In this document: in pieces, positions 1 through 6,556 of the stretch
How the letters are laid out: each line of letters starts with the position of its first letter
Position numbering within the stretch: the stretch's first letter is position 1
Assembly: GCA_027314025.1 (NCBI GenBank)
Contig: DAHVCP010000073.1
Coordinates: 1 to 64,000 of the forward strand
Length of the DNA stretch: 64,000 bases
Direction: 5' to 3'
Origin: Acidobacteriota bacterium
GTDB lineage: Bacteria > Acidobacteriota > Terriglobia > Terriglobales > SCQP01
Program-made: the position numbers and the translations under genes
Notes under the pieces: generated by a model
Databases searched by the model: none
Told to the model about the DNA's origin: nothing
Seen by the model: the letters and a program-made list of their open reading frames with translations, nothing else

Positions 1-1
1 C

Positions 2-703
2 CATTTTGCGGCGCGGTACTACACCCCAACCTGGGATGTCTGGACGACGCCAGACTGGTCGTCCTCACCCTCGGCGGTGCCGTACGCCACCTTCTCCGAT
101 CCACAGAGCCTGGACCTGTACGCCTACACGCTCGGCAACCCCGAGACGAACACGGACCCGAGCGGCCATTGGTGCCTGCTCGGCATGATCGGCACCACGT
201 GCGCGCACCCCGCGGGGAAGCAATGGGCGAAGGGTAATCCACCATTCATGGCGCATCTGGAGCTGCCGGGCTGCGAGGACCCGCACTGCCGGAGCGCGCT
301 GATTCCGCCCGGGGCGATGGCCGGAGCCTCGGCCGCGACCTGGTGGGAGCCCGAAGCGGACGGTTTGGGCAGCCTTGCCCTGGACGCGGCGACGGTCGGC
401 GTCGCCGCCATTCTTCAGCTCACGCTACGCCAAACGGGCGGAGACCCGGCGCTGCTATATCAGGAGCGACAGGACGCGAAGGCCGGCGCGCAAGACAAGA
501 AGCTCACGCCAGGCGAGATCGAGCGGCTCAAGGAGCACGACATTTATCCCGAAAAGTTAAAGAAGAATCTTGGTGGTGGAGGACGCCACGATCTCTACAA
601 GGATTCCGAGGGCAACATTTACGTGAAGCCAAAGGGCTCCCCGGTGCGCGGCGAACCGACCGGCTACAACATTAACAATCTTCCCGGAGTGGAACATGAC
701 TAG
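2..703 (+). CDS. Rhs-type polymorphic toxin, C-terminal part (5' truncated by window)
   Basis: The open frame enters from the left edge. Its first residues (RYYTPTWDVWTTPDWS, then DPQSLDLYAYTLGNPETNTDPSGH) match the end of the RHS-repeat-associated core domain, which terminates the conserved shell of Rhs/WapA toxins. What follows is a variable tip of about 180 residues. It ends in a compact module (about the last 65 residues: LTPGEIERLKEHDIYPEKL, DLYKDSEGNIYVKPKG, GEPTGYNINNL) that resembles the C-terminal domain annotated as polymorphic toxin type 33. That toxin-class assignment is from memory and is less certain than the Rhs core. In known systems the tip is released and acts inside a competitor cell. 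The stop overlaps the start of the next gene by 8 bp, the usual arrangement of toxin and cognate immunity protein. Confidence 0.85.
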   Translation, partial: HFAARYYTPTWDVWTTPDWSSSPSAVPYATFSDPQSLDLYAYTLGNPETNTDPSGHWCLLGMIGTTCAHPAGKQWAKGNPPFMAHLELPGCEDPHCRSALIPPGAMAGASAATWWEPEADGLGSLALDAATVGVAAILQLTLRQTGGDPALLYQERQDAKAGAQDKKLTPGEIERLKEHDIYPEKLKKNLGGGGRHDLYKDSEGNIYVKPKGSPVRGEPTGYNINNLPGVEHD

Positions 704-1157
704 GGTGGCGGCGGGTGTTCGGCAGGACGCGGGCGCAAGGATTCACGTCCGTATACCCAACCCGGAGGCGGTGGCGGCAGCAGTTGGAATCTCACCGGAT
801 GATTCGTGGGGGGCTGGCGACGTGCTCCGCAGCGGTGCTCGCCCGGCGACGGTCGGGGCGTGGCGTCTGGTGGAGGATGAGCTCGGCGTTCCCGAGGGGT
901 CGGATTACGCCGCCGCCGTAGAGCGCTGCCTGCGCCGCCTGCTCGCAAGGGTGAACCCTGATGAATTCCGCAAGCGGCTTTCCCGCCTTGACCCGCAACT
1001 GAGGCCAACGGTCGTTCTGACGGGTTTCGCGCACGAGTTCCCCAACGTTTTCATTCCCGCCGATCTCGTCGCCAAGATCGCCGAGCTTGGCGCGGATATC
1101 GAGGAGGATTTTTACCTGCTGCCGACCGACTCCGCCGACGGTAAGGAAGCCAGTTGA
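696..1157 (+). CDS. DUF4279-like probable immunity protein to the Rhs tip
   Basis: This 153-residue soluble protein starts inside the toxin stop region, so its translation is likely coupled to the toxin gene. The arrangement resembles the DUF4279 family: an N-terminal strand-rich segment (HVRIPNPEAVAAAVGISPDDSWGAGDV), a central W-containing segment (VGAWRLVEDELGV), a helix with paired basic residues (VERCLRRLLARV), then VVLTGFAHEFPNVFIPADLVAKIAELGADIE-like text before an acidic end. DUF4279 proteins are repeatedly found directly after Rhs/CdiA toxin tips. The family call and the cognate role are inferred from resemblance and position. No signal peptide or membrane segment is seen, as expected for a cytoplasmic immunity protein. 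Confidence 0.7.
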   Translation: MTRVAAGVRQDAGARIHVRIPNPEAVAAAVGISPDDSWGAGDVLRSGARPATVGAWRLVEDELGVPEGSDYAAAVERCLRRLLARVNPDEFRKRLSRLDPQLRPTVVLTGFAHEFPNVFIPADLVAKIAELGADIEEDFYLLPTDSADGKEAS

Positions 1158-1448
1158 ACCTACGGCGATGAGGGCGACGGCTCCTAGTCGCGGCGGGCGC
1201 GCCAAGTAAAACGCCAGACCGACTTGGCCAAAGTCTCAAGGTGGTCTCACAAATGCTTTTTTGACCGGCCCGACACCTGTTCGGTAGCGAGCCCGGCCAA
1301 TGTTCCTGCGGCTCGCCGCCAGGCGAGCCGCCGAGTCTTGAGGCGTTTCACCCATTTTTGAGACCGCCTCCAGGTCGGCGCCGCGCGCCCGCCAGCCGAG
1401 GAATCACGCCACCCCACCCTCTAGCACAGTCTGCCGTAGAACGTCGGT
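1158..1448. other. Intergenic: 16-bp inverted repeat and GC hairpin
   Basis: No convincing gene lies here. Two arms match as an imperfect inverted repeat (14 of 16 positions): GGTGGTCTCACAAATG at 1240-1255 and CATTTTTGAGACCGCC at 1353-1368. Between them, at 1308-1331, is a perfect hairpin with arms GCGGCTCGCC and GGCGAGCCGC and a 4-nt loop. The hairpin is not followed by a T run, so it is not a standard intrinsic terminator. The nested arrangement could be a small non-autonomous mobile element or a recombination site of the island. Confidence 0.55.
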
Positions 1449-2258
1449 ATGCACACATCGCAAGACGACCGCGAGCAAATGAGGGGCGCCGCCGCCGAGA
1501 TCGCGGCGGCTCTAACGCAGCCGCGCCGAGTTGTCGTGCCCGAGGGCACGCCGTTTCCGCTGCTGAGCCTGGGCGATGTCCTGGTCTACGGCGCGACGAT
1601 GGCGCAGATGGCTCTGGCGACCGGCCGGGCGGGCGATTCCGGCGAAGGCGCGGAGCGCGTTCGGGCCTGGCACGAGGAATTAACCGCCGCCATGCGCACG
1701 GGCAAGACGATGGATGCGCATTGGTGGGCGGAGTTTCTTTTGCGGGAAATCGAAAAAGACCCGAAACATGCGCAGGACATGCGCATGGCGATTTTTCAGG
1801 CCCTGGCAATTCTGGAAAAACCGCATCTCCTCCGGCGCGCCATCACCAGACTGGTCAAGGAGAAGCTCCCGGCTGTGCCCGGGGGCGGACAACGCCTCAT
1901 CGGGCAGGATCAACTACCGGATTTATTGCGGCGCTCGGATCGCTGGCTGCCCATCGCCAAGGCCATCGCGGGCCTTGCCGGCGGGGTGCGGCCATTTCGC
2001 TGGCGGAAATTCTTGACGTTCTGAAGCGCAGATACCCCGAGGAATGCGCGGTGCTCGGGCGGTCTCCCGCGCGAGTGGACGCGATCCTGGCCCACCGGGC
2101 GATTGCCGGCGATGTAAAGGACCCTGGACGCGAAGGCGCGGCGGCTGGCGGATGCGCTGGCTGGGGCGGAGTTCAACCTGAGCCCAGCGTACGCGGTGAA
2201 ACGGTCGCAAGCCGAGCGGGCACGCCTCAAGGCACCCAAGGCCCAGCGAAGGCGCTAA
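1449..2258 (+). pseudogene. Hypothetical gene with two compensating frameshifts
   Basis: An intact frame runs from ATG 1449 (MHTSQDDREQ) to about codon 180 (RWLPIAKAIAGLAGG), then falls out of frame and stops at 2024. The frame one base away continues with protein-like text (AAISLAEILDVLKRRYPEE, ARVDAILAHRAIAGDVK) from about 1990 to 2115. A second shift returns to the first frame from 2121 (TLDAKARRLADALAGAEF) to TAA at 2256-2258. Joined, it would encode about 269 residues with a basic C-terminus. The shifts fall near GGCGGGG (about 1980-1986) and near TAAAGG (about 2115-2120). This is either a decayed island gene or two sequencing indels. The product is not recognised. No membrane segment is evident. 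Confidence 0.6.
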
Positions 2259-2327
2259 ACGCCCCGGGGCTGCCTTTCGACCGTGCGCCCGGCATCCGGC
2301 GCTTCCACGAGCGACAACGCGTGAGTC

Positions 2328-2410
2328 ATGTCGCTGGCCGGAGCGACATAACCCATCGGGTTCTCCCCCGGGCCATCTCCCTCCCACAGTGGAGTTGCAA
2401 GACAACTCCA
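2328..2410 (+). promoter_or_regulatory. Two hairpins upstream of the 2430 gene
   Basis: Two short perfect palindromes lie just before the next start codon. At 2328-2349 the arms ATGTCGCT and AGCGACAT enclose a 6-nt loop. At 2390-2410 the arms TGGAGTTG and CAACTCCA enclose 5 nt. The second ends 19 nt before ATG 2430, so it could be an operator or a leader hairpin. Neither has a following T tract. Confidence 0.45.
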
Positions 2411-2429
2411 GCCCAATCGGGGAGGGACG

Positions 2430-2936
2430 ATGACTCAATCAGCGAATCATTCCGCGCGGCAAAGCGCAGCGAATGAAGGGCGCGGGCCCCAGCGCGGCTG
2501 CGCCGCGCGTCCCGCTTGCGCCAATGCCCCTTGGCGTCGCGGGGCGACGCCGGACGGTCCGGATCATGCTTTGCCGGGTCATGTGCTGGATGCTGCGCAT
2601 GTTAGCTCGCACGCGGGTTTGCTGGCCCAGCGGCGATGGGGTACACCGGGTGCAGGCGAAACGAGCGCAGGCACGGTGGGCGATTCCCAGAGGCATGCGC
2701 ACGCAAGCGCAGACGCAAGCGCAGCGGCCCCGAAGAGCCCGGCAGGCGATGCGGGCTGGCTGCCGTGGCTGGCCCTCGGCGGCAGCGTGGCGGCTCTGAT
2801 TGGGGCGGAGGCGGAACGACGGCGGGCAAGCAGTCCGCCCCCAGAGAGCGCACCCGGCGACGGGATTTTCTTTATCGCGATTGCCCTCTACATCCTCGCC
2901 GCTGTGCTGGCGGTCCTGGCGGCTTGCCTGTTCTGA
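2430..2936 (+). CDS. Hypothetical small membrane protein of the island
   Basis: ATG 2430 is preceded by a good ribosome-binding sequence (GGGGAGGGACG directly before the start), which is the main reason to believe this gene. The predicted product has 168 residues. The N-terminal part is low-complexity, Ala/Pro/His-rich, and partly encoded by a dispersed repeat (2479-2518). The C-terminal part has WLPWLALGGSVAALIGAE and then a clear hydrophobic segment, IFFIAIALYILAAVLAVLAA, ending at the C-terminus, as in a tail-anchored protein. An inverted copy of the N-terminal repeat lies just after the stop (2951-2990). No function can be assigned. The upstream part may be an artefact of high GC content, so confidence is modest. 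Confidence 0.4.
   Translation: MTQSANHSARQSAANEGRGPQRGCAARPACANAPWRRGATPDGPDHALPGHVLDAAHVSSHAGLLAQRRWGTPGAGETSAGTVGDSQRHAHASADASAAAPKSPAGDAGWLPWLALGGSVAALIGAEAERRRASSPPPESAPGDGIFFIAIALYILAAVLAVLAACLF
2479..2518 (-). repeat. Dispersed hairpin repeat, left inverted copy
   Basis: These 40 bp are a perfect reverse complement of 2951-2990. They are the only minus-oriented copy seen of the AAGCGG...GCGCC hairpin family. The pair flanks most of the 2430-2936 gene like terminal inverted repeats. Confidence 0.8.
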
Positions 2937-2950
2937 GGTGGCCCTAAACA

Positions 2951-2990
2951 CAAGCGGGACGCGCGGCGCAGCCGCGCTGGGGCCCGCGCC
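2951..2990 (+). repeat. Dispersed hairpin repeat, right inverted copy
   Basis: This is a perfect 40-bp inverted partner of 2479-2518. Compared with copies elsewhere, its central stem (GCGCGGC and GCCGCGC around GCA) differs on both arms and still pairs, while the outer GCGGG and CCCGC arms are unchanged. It ends 74 bp before the integrase start chosen here. Confidence 0.8.
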
Positions 2991-3064
2991 AGTCAGCCAT
3001 GGCGTATATACTGCCCACGGAAAAGGCATGCGGGCTCGGCCAGCAAGGAGGCTGGCAATACGCC

Positions 3065-4252
3065 ATGGCCCGCAGACGCTATCAGCAAGGCAGTATCCGT
3101 AAACGCGGCAAACGCCGGCCTGTATGGGAGCTTTTGTGGTGGGAAGACGTCGTGGAACCGGACGGCAGGATCGTCCGGCATCGGAAGTCCGTGATTCTGG
3201 GCCCGGCTGGGCAGTTGACGCTGCGCCAGGCCCGGAAGCTGGCGGAAGAATACCTTCGCCCTCTGAACCAGGGCAAGATTCTGCCCCAGTCCAAGATCAC
3301 CTTCGGGGAGTTCGTGGAGCGGTATTACGTTCCCCACGCCCTGCCCGCTCTCAAGCCCTCCACGCAGCAGCGTTACCGTCAAACCTTCAACCATCATCTG
3401 CTTCCCGCCTTCGGCAAATGGCGGCTCGCGGACCTCTCGGCCCTGGCGATTCAGCAGTACGCCCTGGCCAAGATGGACTCTGGGCTCAGTTGGGAGATGG
3501 CCAGCCATTTTCGCAACCTCATCTCGGCGGTGTTTTCGGTCGCCAAGCAATGGGGGTATTTTTCCGGCGAGAATCCCGCCCGTGGGGTGCGGCTGCCGGA
3601 GAAGAAGGCGGTCCGGGAAAAGCATGCCCTGACGCTGGAAGAAATCCAGCGGTTATTGGGAACGCTCGAAGACCCGGCGCGCACGATTTTTCTGGTCGGG
3701 ATATTGACCGGCATGCGCATCGGGGAAATCCTTGGGCTCCGTTGGCAGGACGTGGACTTGGCTTCCGGGCGCATCCACATACGGCAAGCCTGCTATCGCG
3801 GCCAGATGGACACCCCCAAGACCCAGGCCAGCCGGCGGATCATTCCGCTGCCGCGCCAGCTAGCGGAGGCGCTGCTGCGCTCCGGCAAGGGCAAAGCCGA
3901 CGGCCTGGTCTTCCACAGTTCCAGGGGCAAGCCCTTGGGCGACACCAACCTGCTGCACCGGCAACTGAAGCCTGCCGGGGCGAAGTTGGGCATGCCCTGG
4001 CTGAGTTGGCATGCGCTGCGCCGCACCCACGCCACGCTGTTTCAGGCCGTGGGCGGGACGTTGCGGGAAGCGCAGGCGCAACTGGGCCATTCGCGCATGG
4101 CGACGACCCTGGAAATCTACACCGTGCCGCTGGCGGAAGCGCAGCGGCGGACGGTCCAACCGCGGCGGGTTTGGCGGGCGACCGATTCCGTTTTGGGGAG
4201 ACGAGTTGGCCGGGTTTTTGGGACGAAGCGCCGCCAGCGGCGTAGAACCTGA
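3065..4252 (+). CDS. Tyrosine recombinase / island integrase
   Basis: A 395-residue phage-type site-specific recombinase. From the N-terminus it has an AP2-like DNA-binding start (MARRRYQQGSIRKRGKRRPVWEL), a SAM-like core-binding domain (about 80-180: TFGEFVERYYVPHALPALKPST) and the catalytic domain. The catalytic set is complete: R218 (TGMRIGEILGLRW), H316 and R319 (SWHALRRTHATLF), H342 (LGHSRM) and nucleophile Y352 (EIYTV). ATG 3065 is chosen because family members begin at MARRR; an AAGGAGG lies about 13 nt upstream. ATG 2999 is in frame but adds 22 atypical residues. The gene lies directly beside the 3' end of tRNA-Val, the classic position for an integrase that uses the tRNA as attachment site. 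Confidence 0.93.
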   Translation: MARRRYQQGSIRKRGKRRPVWELLWWEDVVEPDGRIVRHRKSVILGPAGQLTLRQARKLAEEYLRPLNQGKILPQSKITFGEFVERYYVPHALPALKPSTQQRYRQTFNHHLLPAFGKWRLADLSALAIQQYALAKMDSGLSWEMASHFRNLISAVFSVAKQWGYFSGENPARGVRLPEKKAVREKHALTLEEIQRLLGTLEDPARTIFLVGILTGMRIGEILGLRWQDVDLASGRIHIRQACYRGQMDTPKTQASRRIIPLPRQLAEALLRSGKGKADGLVFHSSRGKPLGDTNLLHRQLKPAGAKLGMPWLSWHALRRTHATLFQAVGGTLREAQAQLGHSRMATTLEIYTVPLAEAQRRTVQPRRVWRATDSVLGRRVGRVFGTKRRQRRRT

Positions 4253-4275
4253 CCCTGCGCAATCAACGAGTTGGA

Positions 4276-4352
<77 letters not shown>

Positions 4353-4771
4353 ACACCGGCGGGACCGGCGGCGCCGCGGCCGTGGGCGCCCGGCCAGCGC
4401 GGCGCCACCGAAGTGCCCTCGCCGGTAACCACGGTGGTGATGCCCTGGTAGATTTTTGACGCCAGCCGGGGATGGCGGAGGATGCTGCGGCCCGATTGGT
4501 CGAGCATGTCAATGAAGCCCGGCGCGACCGCAAGTCCGCGGGCGTCAATAGTCCTGCGCCGCGGCGCGCCGCGCAGATTGCCGATGGCGGCGATGCGGCC
4601 ATTGCGGATGCCGATGTTGCCGGAATACCACGGCGAGCCGGTGCCGTCGTAGATGCGGCCGCCGGTGATCACGATGTCGAACGGACGGCTGGCCGGCCGC
4701 GGCGCGGCGAAGGCGCCCGCGGCCAGCAGGATGGCGGTGATCCAACCGGCAGTGAGCCGATGATGGCGCAT
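4353..4771 (-). pseudogene. N-acyl-D-amino-acid deacylase-like gene, 3' part lost
   Basis: ATG 4771 starts a signal peptide (ITAILLAAGAFAAP) and the first strands of an amidohydrolase of the D-aminoacylase type (FDIVITGGRIYDGTGSPWYSG, NGRIAAIGNL, VAPGFIDMLDQSG, then TTVVTGEGTSVAP). Homologous-looking text ends at about 4410, after roughly 120 residues, where the family normally has more than 500. The remaining frame (RWPGAHGRGAAGPAG) is unlike the family, and the frame ends inside tRNA-Val. The metal-binding and catalytic regions are therefore missing. Its promoter and ribosome-binding sequence look intact. The break marks an island-associated deletion or rearrangement, or an assembly join. 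Confidence 0.8.
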
Positions 4772-4794
4772 TGGGCTTTCCTCGGGACGGGCCG

Positions 4795-4800
4795 ATTATA
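4795..4800 (-). promoter_or_regulatory. -10 element for the broken deacylase gene
   Basis: A perfect TATAAT on the minus strand lies 23 bp before ATG 4771, followed by GAGGAAA as ribosome-binding sequence 6 nt from the start. No clear -35 is visible. Confidence 0.5.
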
Positions 4801-4979
4801 GCGTGCGCGGCGGCTGGCAGGCGGGGGAGTCGCCGGCGGGCTGAAGCCGGTTCTAGGGGACCCGGCGCGGCCGGCGCTGCGCTGCCGGCGGCCCCGGGGG
4901 CGGCGACGCCGAGGAAGGCGGTGGGGCGGGCGGGCGGGGGTTATGCTCAAGGGATTCGCCCGCGGTCCTGTTCGCGCCG

Positions 4980-6479
4980 ATGGAACGTCCCGCCAATCCG
5001 GTCCCTGTGAATGCTCCGGCGGAGCCCGCCGCCCGCCCCCACCTCGAGCGCGGCATGGGCTTGGGCGGCGCGGTGGCGCTGAACATGCTCGACATGATCG
5101 GCGTCGGGCCGTTCATCACCATTCCCCTGATCGTCGCCGCCATGGGCGGCCCGCAGGCCATGCTGGGCTGGATCCTGGGCGCGCTGTTGGCCCTCTGCGA
5201 CGGGCTGGTCAGCGCCGAACTCGGCGCCTCCATGCCGCGCGCCGGCGGGCCGTATGAATACCTGAAGCAAATCTATGGGGCCTCGGGCTTGGGCCGGCTG
5301 ATCTCGTTTCTGTTCATCTGGCAGCTCAGCTTTAGCGCCCCGCTGTCCATCGCCACCGGTTGCATTGGCTTGGCCGACTACGCCAGCTATCTTTTCCCGC
5401 CGCTGCGGCGCGTCTGGTTCCAGCACACCTTCGCCCTGCCGCTGCCGCTGGCCGGCGCCATTCAGGCGCATGTGGCGGTCACGGCCGGCACGCTGGCGGC
5501 GATCGGCGTCTGCGGCCTGGCGATGCTGCTGCTGTATCGCAACATCAGCGGCGTCGGCCGGGTGACGCAGTTCCTGTGCGGCGGCGTGCTGCTGACCGTG
5601 GCCTGGATCGTCTTCGCCGGCGTCACCCACTTCGACGCCCATCGCGCCTTCAGCTTTCCCCCCGGCGCCTTCCGCTTTTCGACCGGATTTTTCCTCGGTC
5701 TGGGCGGCGCGCTGCTGATCTCGATCTACGACTACTGGGGCTACTACAACATCTGTTATTTGGGCGGCGAGGTGCGCGACCCGGAGCGCAATATTCCCCG
5801 CGCGGTCATTTATTCCATTCTGGCGGTAGCGGCCATCTACATCGTCATGAACGTCAGCCTGCTGGGCGTGGTGCCCTGGCGGGAGATGCTGTCGGGCGGC
5901 CTGGCCAGCGCGCGGCTGTCGGTGGTGTCGGTGATGATGCAGCGCATCTACGGAGCCTGGGCCGCGGACGCCGTGACGCTGCTGATCATCTGGACCGCCT
6001 TCGGCTCCATATTTTCCCTGTTGCTCGGCTACTCCCGCGTGCCCTACGCCGCTGCCCTGGACGGCAATTTCTTCAAGAGTTTCCAGCGCCTGCATCCGCG
6101 CCATAAATTCCCCCATGTTTCCCTGGTGGCGATGGGCCTGACGGCGATGGCGTTCTGCTTTTTCCAGTTGGCGCAGGTCATCGCCGCGCTGGTGGTCATT
6201 CGCGTGCTGCTCCAGTTTTCCCTGCAACAGTTCGGGCTGCTGTGGCTGCGCTGGAAGCATCCGGAAACGCCGCGGCCCTTCCGCATGTGGCTGTATCCCA
6301 TCCCGGTCGTCGTGGCCATCATCGGCTTCCTCTACGTCGTGGTTTCCCGCCACGCCTTCGGCCAGCAGCTGTTTCTGGCCATCGCCATTGCCGCCGCCGG
6401 CGTGGTGCTGTATCTGTGGCGGGCATTGCGGCGGCGGGAATGGCCGTTCGCTGGGTTTGCCGCCTCTGATCGCGGCTGA
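4980..6479 (+). CDS. APC-superfamily amino acid permease
   Basis: A 499-residue inner-membrane transporter of the amino acid-polyamine-organocation superfamily. The first transmembrane segment carries the family sequence NMLDMIGVGPFITIPLIVAAMGG (unwound helix with GVGPF), and TM2-3 carry the LVSAELGASMPRAGGPYEYL signature. About twelve hydrophobic segments follow, with GGEVRDPERNIPRAV between TM6 and TM7, also typical. The substrate is probably an amino acid or polyamine and cannot be narrowed further. The N-terminal 25 residues (Pro/Ala-rich) are cytosolic. The gene stands alone between the island border and uvrA. A TATGCT hexamer at 4938-4943 is a possible -10. Confidence 0.9.
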   Translation: MERPANPVPVNAPAEPAARPHLERGMGLGGAVALNMLDMIGVGPFITIPLIVAAMGGPQAMLGWILGALLALCDGLVSAELGASMPRAGGPYEYLKQIYGASGLGRLISFLFIWQLSFSAPLSIATGCIGLADYASYLFPPLRRVWFQHTFALPLPLAGAIQAHVAVTAGTLAAIGVCGLAMLLLYRNISGVGRVTQFLCGGVLLTVAWIVFAGVTHFDAHRAFSFPPGAFRFSTGFFLGLGGALLISIYDYWGYYNICYLGGEVRDPERNIPRAVIYSILAVAAIYIVMNVSLLGVVPWREMLSGGLASARLSVVSVMMQRIYGAWAADAVTLLIIWTAFGSIFSLLLGYSRVPYAAALDGNFFKSFQRLHPRHKFPHVSLVAMGLTAMAFCFFQLAQVIAALVVIRVLLQFSLQQFGLLWLRWKHPETPRPFRMWLYPIPVVVAIIGFLYVVVSRHAFGQQLFLAIAIAAAGVVLYLWRALRRREWPFAGFAASDRG

Positions 6480-6518
6480 CGCCTGCCGCCGCTGACCGCG
6501 CCTGAAGCCGCCGCCCGC

Positions 6519-6524
6519 TATAAT
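6519..6524 (+). promoter_or_regulatory. -10 element upstream of uvrA
   Basis: A perfect TATAAT lies 32 bp before ATG 6557. The best -35-like text (CTGACC at 6492-6497) is too far away (21-bp spacer). No LexA-like palindrome is seen, so SOS control is not supported by the sequence. Confidence 0.45.
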
Positions 6525-6556
6525 TGAAAGTTTCGGGCGGGGGCGAATTTCCGGCT

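Noticed and set aside
1308-1331. GC hairpin after the immunity gene as an intrinsic terminator
   Set aside because: No T run follows and it lies 150 bp after the stop; described as a structural element instead.
4947-6353. Long minus-strand open frame (468 codons) opposite the APC permease
   Set aside because: His/Gln/Arg/Asp-rich low-complexity text with no hydrophobic or domain pattern; it is the antisense shadow of a GC-rich membrane gene.
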